64,000 nucleotides of DNA from Geminicoccus sp035556675 (GCF_035556675.1 NZ_DATMFZ010000308.1:1-64000), one strand, 5' to 3'; positions 1-8,534 are shown, counted from the stretch's first letter. A program made the numbers and translations. The notes: generated from the letters alone by a model not told the origin.

Positions 1-509
1 ATCCTGGCGAGCGGGGCGATCGCGGCTTCCGGCATGGGTGCCGGCGGTGCGGCGCCGATCAGGGCGATCAGGTAGTTGTACTGGCGGATCGCCCAGGTGA
101 ACTTGAAGAAGCCGTAGATGAAGATCGTCAGGATCACGACGATCTTGAGCTGGGTCAGCCAGACCGTCGGCGGGTGGGAGAGCAGGAACTGGCCGAGCGT
201 GGCCACGATCGTCTGCGCGTTGGCGAGTGCTCCGATCAACGCGCCGATCACGAGCACGGTCGTGGAGGCGAAGAAGGATGCGCTGGACAGCACATGACCT
301 ACCAGGGCTGCATCCGTGATGCGGTTCTCCCGCTTGAGCATCGACGCCATCCAGTCCTGGCGGATCTCGACCATCGCCTCGTTCAGCGTGATGCGGCGGC
401 GGCCGACCAGCGCCAGGACGTGGGGATAGAGCAGCCAGCCGCCGATCAGGACCACGCAGGCGACGAGGTCGGCCCAGCGCCCGGCGGACTGGATTGCCGC
501 ATCGGTCAT
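1..509 (-). CDS. DUF599-like membrane protein, C-terminus cut by window edge
   Basis: The minus-strand frame opens with ATG at 509 and runs 169 codons to the left edge without a stop, so the 3' end is missing. Three hydrophobic segments lie at about residues 13-33, 75-95 and 118-138. The segment between the first two carries the pattern LNEAMVEIRQDWM, followed by KREN and a Ser/Phe-rich helix, which resembles the DUF599 family of inner-membrane proteins of unknown function. The gene lies 32 bp downstream of the GFA-family gene on the same strand, so the two may share a transcript. No function is inferred. The family call rests on remembered motif similarity. Confidence 0.7.
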   Translation of the reverse strand, partial: MTDAAIQSAGRWADLVACVVLIGGWLLYPHVLALVGRRRITLNEAMVEIRQDWMASMLKRENRITDAALVGHVLSSASFFASTTVLVIGALIGALANAQTIVATLGQFLLSHPPTVWLTQLKIVVILTIFIYGFFKFTWAIRQYNYLIALIGAAPPAPMPEAAIAPLAR

Positions 510-541
510 GGGCGGGTGTCAGGCCGGCATGGTGGCTGGGA

Positions 542-961
542 TCACGGCGCTTCGCCGCCCGGCCAGTGGTCCGGTGCGTCGGGATCGAGCACCTCGTAGT
601 CGGCCCGGTCCGCGACATAGATGTGCCGCTCGATCACGAGGCCGCTCGGCTGGTCGATCGAGCCGGCACTGATCGAGATGTGCCGGCCATGCGCGGGCTT
701 CCAGAACAGCGGCGAGCCGCACTGCCGGCAAAAGCCGCGCTCTGCCATGGCCGAGGAGCGGTACCAGCCGAGCTGCCCGGTGTCGGTCACGGTCAGCCGG
801 TCGGGTGCGGCCGCCGAGTAGGCGCCGAGATAGCCGTGCGCCCGGCGGCACTGGCCGCAATGGCAGATCGAGATCGCCCTCAGCGGCCCGTCCACCCGGT
901 AGCGCACCGCGCCGCACAGGCAGCCACCGCGGATCGATCCCGTCACGTCCCTGCTGGTCAT
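542..961 (-). CDS. GFA-family zinc-binding protein (CENP-V/GFA fold)
   Basis: This 139-residue protein has the cysteine pattern of the GFA (glutathione-dependent formaldehyde-activating enzyme-like) family: C14 and C16 in GGCLCGAVRY, C33, C35 and C38 in CHCGQCRR, and C78 and C81 in CRQCGSPLF. Members bind two zinc ions through these cysteines. Their reactions are mostly unknown, and the historical formaldehyde-glutathione role should not be assumed. ATG at 961 gives a full-length domain with almost no extension. The start lies 71 bp from the divergent urate oxidase start, so the two probably share a short promoter region. Confidence 0.88.
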   Translation of the reverse strand: MTSRDVTGSIRGGCLCGAVRYRVDGPLRAISICHCGQCRRAHGYLGAYSAAAPDRLTVTDTGQLGWYRSSAMAERGFCRQCGSPLFWKPAHGRHISISAGSIDQPSGLVIERHIYVADRADYEVLDPDAPDHWPGGEAP

Positions 962-1032
962 TGCCTCGCCGTTCCAGGGTGCCCAGACTGTGCCGCAACC
1001 TTAGATCGACCGCCTCCGGAGGGCCAACCGTC

Positions 1033-1887
1033 ATGACGCTCGTCCGCAAGACCTACGGAAAGGGGCGTGTCCGCGTGCTGCGTGTGCAGCGCCAGGTTCC
1101 GGGCCGGCCGGATGGCTGGCACGAGGTCCGCGAGGCTACGGTCAAGGCCATGGTGACCGGAGACTTCGCCGATACGTTCACCCATGCCGACAATGCGAAG
1201 TCGATCTGCACCGACACGATCAAGAACATCGTCAACGTCGTGGCGGCTGAGCACCTGGACTGGAGCAACGAGGCGTTCTGCACCGCGATCGCGCGGCGCC
1301 TCCTCCACCAGTACCCGATGCTAGACGGCGCGAATGTCACCAGCCAGGAGACGGTGTGGCGCCGCCTCGTCACCGCCGGCCAGCCGCAGCCCCACGCCTT
1401 CACCCTGGACGGCAACGGCACGCCGTTCGCCCGCGCGACCATGACCCGCAGCTCGCTGCTCACCGAATCGGGCATCACCGGCTTCACCTTCATGAAGTCG
1501 ACCGGCTCCGGCTGGGCCAACTTCGTGAAGGAGCCGTTCACGACGCTCAAGGAAACCGACGACCGCATCGCCGCCACCGCGATGGATGCGTCCTGGCGAT
1601 GGCACAGCGTGCCGCCCGACTACGAGGCGGCCAGGGCCCGGATCCTCGACACGATGCTGAGCGTGTTCGGCAGCACCTACAGCAAGAGCATCCAGGACAG
1701 CCTGTACCGGATGGGCAAGGCTGCCCTGAAGGCGGTGCCGGAGATCGAGGAGATCACGCTGGCCTGCCCGAACAAGCACTACCTGCTCGTGAACCTGGAG
1801 CCGTTCGGGATGGACAACCACAACCAGGTGTTTACCGCGACTGACGAGCCGCACGGCCAGATCGAGTGCACGATCGGCCGGAACTGA
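1033..1887 (+). CDS. Urate oxidase (uricase)
   Basis: This 284-residue protein matches cofactor-independent uricase, which oxidises urate to 5-hydroxyisourate in purine catabolism. Visible family features are K10 in TYGKGRVRVLRV, the TDTIKN stretch at 60-65 (the catalytic Lys/Thr pair of characterised uricases), FTFMKSTGSGWANF around 151-164, the ETYS-like STYSKSIQ segment, PNKHY at 246-250 and the C-terminal CTIGR. H263 may be the third catalytic residue. The frame stays open upstream to 805, but ATG 1033 follows a GGAGG ribosome site and begins at the conserved N-terminus. No other purine-catabolism gene is nearby. A strong hairpin follows the stop codon. Confidence 0.9.
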   Translation: MTLVRKTYGKGRVRVLRVQRQVPGRPDGWHEVREATVKAMVTGDFADTFTHADNAKSICTDTIKNIVNVVAAEHLDWSNEAFCTAIARRLLHQYPMLDGANVTSQETVWRRLVTAGQPQPHAFTLDGNGTPFARATMTRSSLLTESGITGFTFMKSTGSGWANFVKEPFTTLKETDDRIAATAMDASWRWHSVPPDYEAARARILDTMLSVFGSTYSKSIQDSLYRMGKAALKAVPEIEEITLACPNKHYLLVNLEPFGMDNHNQVFTATDEPHGQIECTIGRN

Positions 1888-1915
1888 CGACCCGAGGAAT
1901 CCCGGCCCACCTGCA

Positions 1916-1948
1916 AAGCCTCCCCGCTGCAATGCTGCGGGGAGGCTT
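1916..1948 (+). terminator. Hairpin after urate oxidase
   Basis: A perfect 12-bp inverted repeat (AAGCCTCCCCGC / GCGGGGAGGCTT) with a 9-nt loop starts 28 nt after the urate oxidase stop. It lacks a strong T-run (CTTCGTG follows), so it is a terminator-like structure, not a textbook intrinsic terminator. Confidence 0.6.
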
Positions 1949-1987
1949 CGTGATCGGCAGGCTCGGCTGGCCGGGCCTGACCCGGTA

Positions 1988-2412
1988 TCAGTAGACCCTG
2001 ACCCGTTCGCCGGTCGCCGAGTGCTGCTGGACGCGCAGGTTGTTCTGCACGTGCTTCCCCCCCGGATACGGTCGCCGCGATAGCACTCCTGGCCGTAGCC
2101 GCCGCGATAAGGACCTTCCGCGAGGCCGCGGCCATAGGTCTGGCGGCAGTCTCGGTCGTCACCTTCGTCATAGAACCGGCTGTACTGCGACGTCCGAAGT
2201 CGCGTTCCTCGCCCGGATAGCGATCCTGGCCGAAGCCACGGTCCCGGCCACGATAAGTGCCGCGATCTTACTTCCAGCCACGGGGGCGGTCATGGCCCGC
2301 CATGTTGCCGTGCCTCGTTGGGCCGGGAAGCCATCACTGGCCCGTATGCCGACCCAAACCTCTCGTCGCGACAGGGCTTCCGTCGCCGCGCCGGCAGTGA
2401 CTGCGCCCCGGC
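1988..2412 (-). pseudogene. Decayed Arg/Gly/Asp/Tyr-rich protein gene
   Basis: No intact frame covers this stretch, but consecutive pieces of different minus-strand frames encode the same unusual composition. Near 2270-2190 one frame reads GRDRGFGQDRYPGEERDFG, preceded by an in-frame TAA. Near 2180-1991 another frame reads FYDEGDDRDCRQTYGRG and then GPYRGGYGQECYRGDR, ending in TGA at 1988. A run of seven C's near 2056 is a likely slippage site. This resembles low-complexity RG/Y-rich proteins of Alphaproteobacteria broken by at least one frameshift and one stop. The upstream limit is uncertain. Sequencing error at homopolymers is an alternative to real decay. Confidence 0.4.
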
Positions 2413-2415
2413 CGA

Positions 2416-2685
2416 TCAGCCCGTCGCCGAAGGAGCCGTCCGGCCGGACGTGACGTCGCAGTCGATGCCCAGGGGGCGCCAGGACGCATTGTTCAGCACC
2501 ATCTCGCAGCGAGCGAGCTGCCGCTTTCCGTTCACGTCCAGGCACACGATGTCGCCCTGCTCCGCCATGCCGCCGGCATGACGGCAGGGACAGGCACGGT
2601 CGGCATGGCCGTCGGACGATGTCGACGGCAACCCCGCCAGCAGGACGGCCAGCCAAGCCAGGTGCAGGAAGCGCGCTCGGTTCAT
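2416..2685 (-). CDS. Small exported protein, unknown function
   Basis: This 89-residue product starts at ATG 2685 with a signal peptide: Arg-containing N-terminus MNRARF, a hydrophobic core at about residues 7-18, then a polar Ser/Thr stretch. The mature part has CPCR, then QGDIVCLDVNGKRQLARCE and VLNNASW, with five cysteines that could form periplasmic disulfides. An in-frame ATG at 2811 would add 42 residues and bury the signal peptide, so it is not used. I recognise no named domain, though the CPCR...VCL...RCEMVLNN pattern looks like a conserved small alphaproteobacterial secreted family. Confidence 0.6.
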   Translation of the reverse strand: MNRARFLHLAWLAVLLAGLPSTSSDGHADRACPCRHAGGMAEQGDIVCLDVNGKRQLARCEMVLNNASWRPLGIDCDVTSGRTAPSATG

Positions 2686-2826
2686 GCGCGGACCGCCGTT
2701 GCGAAGCGGCCAGGACGGTCTGGCCAGGCTGGCAGCGTCGCATGTTTTCGCAAATCCGGTAAGCTCGTACCTGCGAGGCCGAGGACCGCTCCGGCTGGTC
2801 CCCGACGCCAACCAGGGAGCAGGGCA

Positions 2827-3123
2827 ATGTCCACCTACATCGCGCTGATGAACTACACCGACAAAGGTATGGCCAACATCCAGGAATCACCCGGCCGGCT
2901 GGACAAGGCCCGGGCACTGCTGCGCGAGATGGACGGTGACTTCCGCCAGGTGTTCCTCACCATGGGCGGCTACGACCTGGTCGTGATCTATGACGCGCCG
3001 GACGATGCCACCTCGGCGCGCTTCGTCCTGCGCCTGGGCAAGCTGGGCCATGTGCGCACCACGACGCTGAAGGCTTTTCCGGAAGCCGCGTACCGTGAGA
3101 TCATCGCGCATCTGGATGGCTGA
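2827..3123 (+). CDS. GYD-domain protein
   Basis: This 98-residue protein begins MSTYIALMNYTDKG and contains the family hallmark GGYDLVVIYDAPDD. GYD-domain proteins are small ferredoxin-like alpha/beta proteins of unknown biochemical role. The start at 2827 is preceded by GGGAGCAGGGCA, a reasonable ribosome site, and gives exactly the family's usual length of about 95-105 residues. The gene stands alone and is followed within 30 bp by two hairpins. Confidence 0.85.
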   Translation: MSTYIALMNYTDKGMANIQESPGRLDKARALLREMDGDFRQVFLTMGGYDLVVIYDAPDDATSARFVLRLGKLGHVRTTTLKAFPEAAYREIIAHLDG

Positions 3124-3148
3124 ACCGGCGACCCGGCCAGGAGAAGTT

Positions 3149-3208
3149 CCCGCCGGGTCGTCCCCCCTTTGGCAGACGACCCGGCGGGCCCCGACAGTAA
3201 TTGTCGGG
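3149..3208 (+). terminator. Two consecutive hairpins after the GYD gene
   Basis: The first is a perfect 14-bp stem (3149-3162 with 3175-3188, arms CCCGCCGGGTCGTC and its complement) with a 12-nt loop. The second is a 7-bp stem (CCCGACA 3190-3196 with TGTCGGG 3202-3208) with a 5-nt loop. Neither has a T-tract. Their position 26 nt after the stop fits a transcript end or an RNA-stabilising structure. Confidence 0.5.
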
Positions 3209-3740
3209 CGAGTGCGGCAGATGTCTTCGGCCGCCACGGACTATGCAAGTTGAATTGATAATGGTGTGCATCGCGCAGACCCGGAGCGGTCAGGCCGGTG
3301 GTGATCGCATGAATAACAACGACCCTGAACCGAGTACCGCTTGTCTCCAGCTCCGATGCGATTCGTAACCACGCTCCGTTTCCACCGGCACCGCAGTGCA
3401 ACTGCCGGCGAAGCGTCAGTACGTGAAAATCTTGAACCTTACCCGTACAAATTGACGCAGGCAGATTGCCACATCGACCAGTAGAGTCACAACCTGAAAT
3501 CGTGGGACCCTCCTGTCAATCCTTGGCCTTTCCTGGAACTTCCAGCTCTGGCGAAGGTAGGCAGCTTGATTTTCTCCTATAAGGTGAACTACCGGCTTCA
3601 CCTAGATGGTGCCGCGCCGGAGCCTGCCAGGGCCGTCATGCACCGGAGGTCAAGTCGACCAGGCGCCTATTTTCGTCCTGGTCCGTCCGCATTGTTCGCC
3701 GTCCCGCGGCCCCTGCCGGCCAACGGGGAAAGGATACTCG
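3209..3740. other. Gene-free stretch of about 530 bp
   Basis: This stretch is visibly less GC-rich than its surroundings (for example near 3240-3270 and 3420-3480). The short frames in it have no recognisable domain, no good ribosome site and no codon pattern like the neighbours. A purine-rich ribosome site (GGGGAAAGGA) for the next gene lies at its right end. I see no RNA gene, repeat or mobile-element remnant in it. Confidence 0.5.
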
Positions 3741-4118
3741 ATGTCGTCCATAAAGAGCCCCAACACCTTCGATGACTCAGCCCCCCTCGGCCGGCCGAAC
3801 CTCCTGGAGCTGTGGCACGAGCGTAACCGGCTGATCGACCGGCTCAGGTCGGTCGACGAGCACGCACAGCAGGACCTGCACGCCTTGCTGAGCCGGAGCT
3901 GGGACGAGCTCGACGAGCGGATCGTCACCACGGCCAGCAGCAGCGTCGACGATCTGCGCGGGAAGCTGGCATTCATGCGCTGGTGGCTGAAGGAGCCGGA
4001 CGAGAGCCAGCAGTACCAGCTGATGCAGAGCATCGTGGACGATGTCGAGCGGATGATTCTGCCTGGCACGGCTGTGGCCACGCCCGATCCGGACGAGGGC
4101 CCGCCGCGCGCAGCGTGA
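3741..4118 (+). CDS. Small acidic helical protein, unknown function
   Basis: This 125-residue frame starts at ATG 3741 immediately after GGGGAAAGGATACTCG. Residues about 20-110 are rich in Leu, Glu, Asp and Arg with helical periodicity (ELWHERNRLIDRLRSVDEH, LLSRSWDELDERI), ending in a Pro/Asp tail. There is no signal peptide or membrane segment. The frame extends upstream, but the upstream part lies in the low-GC gap. I do not recognise the family. It is convergent with the DUF427 gene, whose stop is 15 bp away. Confidence 0.55.
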   Translation: MSSIKSPNTFDDSAPLGRPNLLELWHERNRLIDRLRSVDEHAQQDLHALLSRSWDELDERIVTTASSSVDDLRGKLAFMRWWLKEPDESQQYQLMQSIVDDVERMILPGTAVATPDPDEGPPRAA

Positions 4119-4133
4119 CCGCCTGCCCGTGGT

Positions 4134-4886
4134 TCAGGCGAGCTTTTCCCCGTCACGCAGGATCGCGTCCACCGCCTCCGGATAGAAGGCGATCAGGTCC
4201 TTGATCCGCGGAATCTCCGCGATCGGGTTGCGGTAGGTCCAGGCGACGTTCTCGTGGATCGTCCCGTCGATCACCGCGGACCAGTAGGACGCCGTCCCCT
4301 TGTAGGGGCAGCGCGTCGTCCTGGGTGAGAAGGCCAGGAGGTCCAGGCGGCAATCCTCCGGGGGCAGGTAGTAGCGCACCGGATGGTTGGTCTCGACCAG
4401 CACGAGCGGGCGGTGGCTTTCGGCCAGCACGACGTCCGCCAGCACCACCTGGATGTGTGCCGAGCTCTGCAGCGTGTCGATACGGACCTGCGGATCGCGC
4501 GGATGCACGAACACCTCCTCGTCCTCCTCGAACCAGGCGTCCACCGCCCCCCATACGAAGGCGATGTGGTCCTTGAGCGGCAACAGCACCGGATCGGCCG
4601 GTTGCGGGTGGCTCCAGGCGGCGTCGCACACCTCGCGGTCCTCGCTGGCCAGGTCGAAGCGCTCGACGGGACCCGCCCGGCCGGGGCCGCCGCCCAGGCC
4701 GGTGGAGCGCAGCTGCGCCGGCTTCACGTCGATCCGCGGGAAGTAGTAGACCGGCAGGATGCCCTGGCCGCGCAGGATCAGGACATTGCGGCTGTCGGCC
4801 ACCACCTTGCCGGCGAACACGGCCCGGACCCGCTTCTGGCAGGGCAGGACCATCAGGACACCGCTGCCCAGCTTGTCGTCGTCCAA
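4134..4886 (-). CDS. DUF427-domain protein (two copies)
   Basis: This 250-residue protein has two DUF427 units. The first contains KRVRAVFAGKVVADSRNVLI and PVYYFPRIDV (about residues 18-53); the second contains VVLADVVLAESHRPLVLVE, VRYYLPPEDC and CPYKGTASYW (about 145-205). DUF427 is a small beta-barrel family of unknown activity. The start codon is TTG at 4886, chosen because AGGAG sits 9 nt upstream and no ATG lies near the domain start. The gene begins 14 bp after the flavin monooxygenase stop, so the two are likely cotranscribed. Confidence 0.85.
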   Translation of the reverse strand: MDDDKLGSGVLMVLPCQKRVRAVFAGKVVADSRNVLILRGQGILPVYYFPRIDVKPAQLRSTGLGGGPGRAGPVERFDLASEDREVCDAAWSHPQPADPVLLPLKDHIAFVWGAVDAWFEEDEEVFVHPRDPQVRIDTLQSSAHIQVVLADVVLAESHRPLVLVETNHPVRYYLPPEDCRLDLLAFSPRTTRCPYKGTASYWSAVIDGTIHENVAWTYRNPIAEIPRIKDLIAFYPEAVDAILRDGEKLA

Positions 4887-4900
4887 CAGGGGAGGCTCCT

Positions 4901-6247
4901 TCAGCTGGCCGGGCCCGCGGCGAACCGGTTGGCGGGGCGAGACAGGCCCAGCCGGCTGCGCAGCGTTCCAGGCGCATAGTCGGTGTGGAAGACGCCCCGC
5001 CGCTGCAGTTCCGGCACGACCCGGCCCGCGAACAGGTCGAGCCCCTCGGGCAGGAGCGGGAACATCAGGTTATAGCCGTCCGCCGCACCCGCAAGGAACC
5101 ATTCCTCCAGCCGGTCCGCAACGTCGGTGGCGGTGCCCGAGACGGTGGCGACCGAGCCGGTATTGGCCATCTTGCGGCCGAGCTCGCGGATGGTGAGCCC
5201 CTGCCGCGCCGCGTCGCGGATCAGGCCCAGCTTGGTGTGCCCCGAGGCGAACCCGTCCTCGCCGGGCAGGTCGGGCAGCGGCCCGTCGATCGGATAGCGG
5301 GACAGGTCGGTGCGGGTCCAGTAGGAGAGGAGATCGACCGCGACCTTGTCGAGCAGCAGGTCCTTCAGCGCTTCCGCCTTGTCCGCCGCCTCGTCCCGGC
5401 TGTCGGCCACGATCGGCTGCAGGCCGGGCAGGATCTTCAGTTCCGAGGGTGCCCTTCCGTGCCTGGCCAGGCGCTGGTTCATGTCGGCGCGATAGGCCAG
5501 GCCCTCGTCGAGGCTGCGGAAGATGCCGAAATGAATGTCGGCGTGGCGGGCGGCCAGTTCCTTGCCGTCATTGGACGAGCCGGCCTGGACCAGCACGGGA
5601 TGGCCCTGCGGCGGGCGCGGGATGTTGAGGGGGCCGCGGACCTTGAAGAACTCGCCATGGTGGTCGAGATGGTGGACCCTGGCCGGATCGGCGAAGCAGC
5701 CGCTCTGCTTGTCGATCAGGAGCGCCTCGTCCTCCCAGCTGTCCCAGAGCGCCTTCACCACGTCCACGGATTCATGGGCGCGCCCGTAGCGGGTGCCGTG
5801 CTCGAGCTGCCGGTCGCGGCCGAAGTTCAGCGCCTCCTCGTCCATGGCCGAGGTGACGATGTTCCAGGCGGCCCGCCCCTGGCTGATGAAGTCGAGCGAG
5901 GCGAACTTGCGGGCGATGTGGAACGGCTCGTTATAGGTGGTGGAAGCCGTGCCGATCAGCCCGATCTCGCTGGTCACCGCGGCCAGCGCGGACAGCAGGG
6001 TGAACATCTCCAGCCGCACATTGGCATAGTGCGCGATGCCGCTCGGCAGCTGGTCCCAGATCGCGACCTCGTCCGCCACGAACAGCACGTCCAGCTTCGC
6101 CTGCTCAGCGGTCTCACACAGTCGGCGGTAGTAGGCCAGGTCGAGGATTTCCGCGCCCGGTGCGTGCGGATGCCGCCAGGCCACCCGATGGTCGCCCTGC
6201 GGATTGAAGAAGAAGGCGCTCAGTATCATCGACTTGCTCGGTGCCAT
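4901..6247 (-). CDS. FMN-dependent monooxygenase, NtaA/SnaA/DszA type
   Basis: This 448-residue protein belongs to the bacterial luciferase-like, two-component flavin monooxygenases that use FMNH2 from a separate reductase (nitrilotriacetate, dibenzothiophene sulfone or alkanesulfonate-type substrates). Visible family elements are LSAFFFNPQGDH at the start, AEQAKLDVLFVADE, LSALAAVTSEIGLIGTASTTYNEPFHIARKFASLD (quoted in part), GRAAWNIVTS, HPVLVQAGSSNDG and the late FAGRVVPELQRRG. The substrate cannot be read from the sequence. No flavin reductase gene is adjacent. It follows the EamA gene after 99 bp and precedes DUF427 by 14 bp. Confidence 0.9.
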   Translation of the reverse strand: MAPSKSMILSAFFFNPQGDHRVAWRHPHAPGAEILDLAYYRRLCETAEQAKLDVLFVADEVAIWDQLPSGIAHYANVRLEMFTLLSALAAVTSEIGLIGTASTTYNEPFHIARKFASLDFISQGRAAWNIVTSAMDEEALNFGRDRQLEHGTRYGRAHESVDVVKALWDSWEDEALLIDKQSGCFADPARVHHLDHHGEFFKVRGPLNIPRPPQGHPVLVQAGSSNDGKELAARHADIHFGIFRSLDEGLAYRADMNQRLARHGRAPSELKILPGLQPIVADSRDEAADKAEALKDLLLDKVAVDLLSYWTRTDLSRYPIDGPLPDLPGEDGFASGHTKLGLIRDAARQGLTIRELGRKMANTGSVATVSGTATDVADRLEEWFLAGAADGYNLMFPLLPEGLDLFAGRVVPELQRRGVFHTDYAPGTLRSRLGLSRPANRFAAGPAS

Positions 6248-6346
6248 CGCTGGACGTCATCCCCGATCTTGGGCCCCGCAGGAGAATGATCTCGCCCGAC
6301 CCGATTAACACCCGAGGGTGGCGGCAGAAACCGGCGAGGCGGGCGA

Positions 6347-7291
6347 TCAGCCCGTGCCGGCCGGCTGCCTGCTCCAGCTGCCGGCGATCGCCTGGACGAA
6401 GGTCGCCGCCAGGATCAGCATGCCGCCCAGCAGTACCGCCGGCGGCGGCACCTCCGCCACGACCAGCCACACCCACAAGGGCGAGAGGGCCAGTTCGGCC
6501 ATGGCGACGAGCTGCAGCTGAGCCGCCGGCATGTGCCGCGCACCGCGCGTATAGCAGACCATGCCCAGGCCCAGCTGGACCACACCCATGGTCACGCACA
6601 AGGCGAGGTCGCGGCCGGTGACGGCGAAGCTGGCGCCGATGCCCCCGGCACTGCCGAGCAGGACCACCAGTGCCAGCAGGGAGGAGATCACGCCGGAGGC
6701 CAGGCTGGCCGGCAGCATGTCGCCCTGCCGGCCCCGGCGCAGAAAGAAGCTCATGAGCGCGAAGCAGATGGCGCTGCCCAGAGCCAGCAGGTTGCCGACC
6801 AGCCGGTCGAAGCTCACCGCACCCTCGACCATCACCAGGATGCCGGCCATGGCCATGATCATCGCGACCCAGGTGATGACCGGGATGGGCTCCTTCAGGA
6901 ACATCCGGCCGAGCAGGGCGGTGACGAAGGGCGCTATGCCGGACATGAAGAGCGCGTTGGCGACCGTGATGGTCTCGAGCGACAGGATGAACAGGACCAG
7001 CGTGCCGCTGGAGGCGGCACCGGCCAGGAGCGCGTCCCAGCCGGCCTCGCGGATCGCGGCCACCAGCCGATGGCGGTAGTGGATCGCGAGCAGGGCCAGC
7101 ATGGTACCGGTGAGTGCCAGCGAGCGGTAGAAGATGATCTGCCAGCTCCCGGCCGCCTCCGTCAGCCGCACGAGCACCCCGGACAGGCTGAAGAAGCAGG
7201 TGGCCAGCACCACGAGCAGGACGCCCTGGCGATAGGCGGCGCTGTCCGGAACCGCCGCGAGCGCCGGGACGGCCTGTCGTCGGAGACTCAC
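6347..7291 (-). CDS. EamA-family (DMT) transporter
   Basis: This protein of about 314 residues has ten hydrophobic segments arranged as two EamA repeats (for example GVLLVVLATCFFSLSGVLV near the N-terminus, VTALLGRMFLKEP closing repeat 1, LWVWLVVAEVPPP closing repeat 2). Drug/metabolite transporters of this type export or import small metabolites at the inner membrane. I prefer the GTG at 7291, which overlaps the GNAT stop as GTGA. A GTG at 7315 is the alternative and adds eight residues. It is the sixth of eight close minus-strand genes. Substrate unknown. Confidence 0.86.
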   Translation of the reverse strand: MSLRRQAVPALAAVPDSAAYRQGVLLVVLATCFFSLSGVLVRLTEAAGSWQIIFYRSLALTGTMLALLAIHYRHRLVAAIREAGWDALLAGAASSGTLVLFILSLETITVANALFMSGIAPFVTALLGRMFLKEPIPVITWVAMIMAMAGILVMVEGAVSFDRLVGNLLALGSAICFALMSFFLRRGRQGDMLPASLASGVISSLLALVVLLGSAGGIGASFAVTGRDLALCVTMGVVQLGLGMVCYTRGARHMPAAQLQLVAMAELALSPLWVWLVVAEVPPPAVLLGGMLILAATFVQAIAGSWSRQPAGTG

Positions 7292-7731
7292 AGCGGGATG
7301 TCGTACGTCACCCACTTCGTCTTGGTGCCCACCCGGTCGTAGACGCTGCGCGCGCGGTAGTTGTCCTCCGCCGTGATCCAGCGGATCACCGACCAGCCGC
7401 GCTTTCGGCCTTCCTCCGCAATCGCGGCGAAGATCGCCTGGGCAGCACCGGAGCCGCGGGCCTGGGGGTCGACGAACAGGTCGTCGAAGAAGCCGCCGGT
7501 GCTGGCGGCGAGCGGGCGGGCGAAGGGGCGAAAATGGGCCAGCGCAATCGGCTTGCCGCGGTCGTCCAGCGCCAGGAAGCCGGTCACCTCATGGTCCGGA
7601 TCCTGCAGCCAGCCCCACACCCGGGCGCGCATCTCGGGCGTCTGCTCGACCTTGTAGAAGGCGGCGTAGGCCGCGTAGAGGCGCTCCCAGTCGTCCCGAT
7701 GCTCCGGCGTGATCGGGACGATGCGGGTCAT
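7288..7731 (-). CDS. GNAT N-acetyltransferase
   Basis: This 147-residue protein has the GNAT fold: MTRIVPITPEHRDDWERLYAAY at the start (quoted in part), then FFDDLFVDPQARGSGAAQAI, which carries the acetyl-CoA pyrophosphate-binding RxxGxA-like motif, and a final NYRARSVYDRVG. The start ATG at 7731 overlaps the HAD gene stop by four bases (ATGA), indicating translational coupling. The acceptor is unknown. Within a glycan gene block it could modify an amino-sugar or be a generic detoxification enzyme. Confidence 0.87.
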   Translation of the reverse strand: MTRIVPITPEHRDDWERLYAAYAAFYKVEQTPEMRARVWGWLQDPDHEVTGFLALDDRGKPIALAHFRPFARPLAASTGGFFDDLFVDPQARGSGAAQAIFAAIAEEGRKRGWSVIRWITAEDNYRARSVYDRVGTKTKWVTYDIPL

Positions 7732-8525
7732 GCACGGGCCTCCAGGATGGCGTCGACCAGTTCGACGAAACCGGCACCAGCTTCGGACGGAGTGACATAG
7801 GCTGGCAAGGCCGGCATGCGGTCGGCAAAGCCCAGGACGTTGGCGACCCCCACCGCGTTCGGGAACCAGCCGAACATCGGCGCGTCGTTCGGACTGTCGC
7901 CGGCATAGATGAAGCGCTCCCGCTCCGCCTCCAGGTCGATGCCCAGCGCCTCTTCGGCGAAGATCCTGGACATGGTCAGCTTGTCGTGGTCGCCGAACCA
8001 GCCATTGACGTGGATCGAGGAGACCTTCGCCACGGCACCGGCCTCCTCGAAGATCCGGACGATCCGGTCGACCGCTTCGCGCGGCAAAGGCGGGACGTCC
8101 TCGCAGAAGTCGATGGCGAGGTCGGCCTCGCGGTAGAGCTGGTCGGAGGCGACGGCGGCACCCGGCACCTCCGCCAGCACCCGCTCCCGGATCGCCACCA
8201 GCCGCGCACGGTTGGCGGCGCGCACGGCCTCGTCCTGGGCAAAGCGCCGGATCATCCGGCGCTGCGCATGGTCGTAGCGGAAGAAGAAGGCCCCGTTCTC
8301 GCCGACCACCCCGTCGACCGGCCAGAAGCGCGCCACCATGTCGCACCAGCCGGCCGGCCGGCCGGTGATGGGTACGACCGTGATCCCCGCCTCCTGCAGC
8401 CGGCCCAGCGCCGCATAGGCCGCAGGGGTGAGCCGCCCCTCCGTCGTGATCGTGTCGTCGATGTCGGTAAACAGGCCGGCACAGGCGCTGCGGGTGGCGG
8501 CGGGCATCGCGGCCAGGGGCTGCAT
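7728..8525 (-). CDS. HAD-IIB family hydrolase (sugar-phosphatase type)
   Basis: This 265-residue protein has haloacid dehalogenase motif I at FTDIDDTITTEG (nucleophile D21, acid/base D23), motif II around VVPITGRPAGW, a C2-type cap region and the terminal Mg-binding motif YAGDSPNDAPMF. This arrangement is typical of HAD-IIB enzymes such as sucrose-phosphate and mannosyl-3-phosphoglycerate phosphatases. It starts 9 bp after the epimerase-glycosyltransferase stop and overlaps the GNAT gene by four bases, so it is likely a sugar-phosphate phosphatase of the same operon. The substrate is inferred only. Confidence 0.85.
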   Translation of the reverse strand: MQPLAAMPAATRSACAGLFTDIDDTITTEGRLTPAAYAALGRLQEAGITVVPITGRPAGWCDMVARFWPVDGVVGENGAFFFRYDHAQRRMIRRFAQDEAVRAANRARLVAIRERVLAEVPGAAVASDQLYREADLAIDFCEDVPPLPREAVDRIVRIFEEAGAVAKVSSIHVNGWFGDHDKLTMSRIFAEEALGIDLEAERERFIYAGDSPNDAPMFGWFPNAVGVANVLGFADRMPALPAYVTPSEAGAGFVELVDAILEARA

Positions 8526-8534
8526 GTCGTTCTC

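Noticed and set aside
3416..3601. A 61-codon minus-strand frame in the gene-free stretch
   Set aside because: No ribosome site, no domain and no neighbour context. Its Ile/Val-rich reading is better explained by the lower GC content of this gap.
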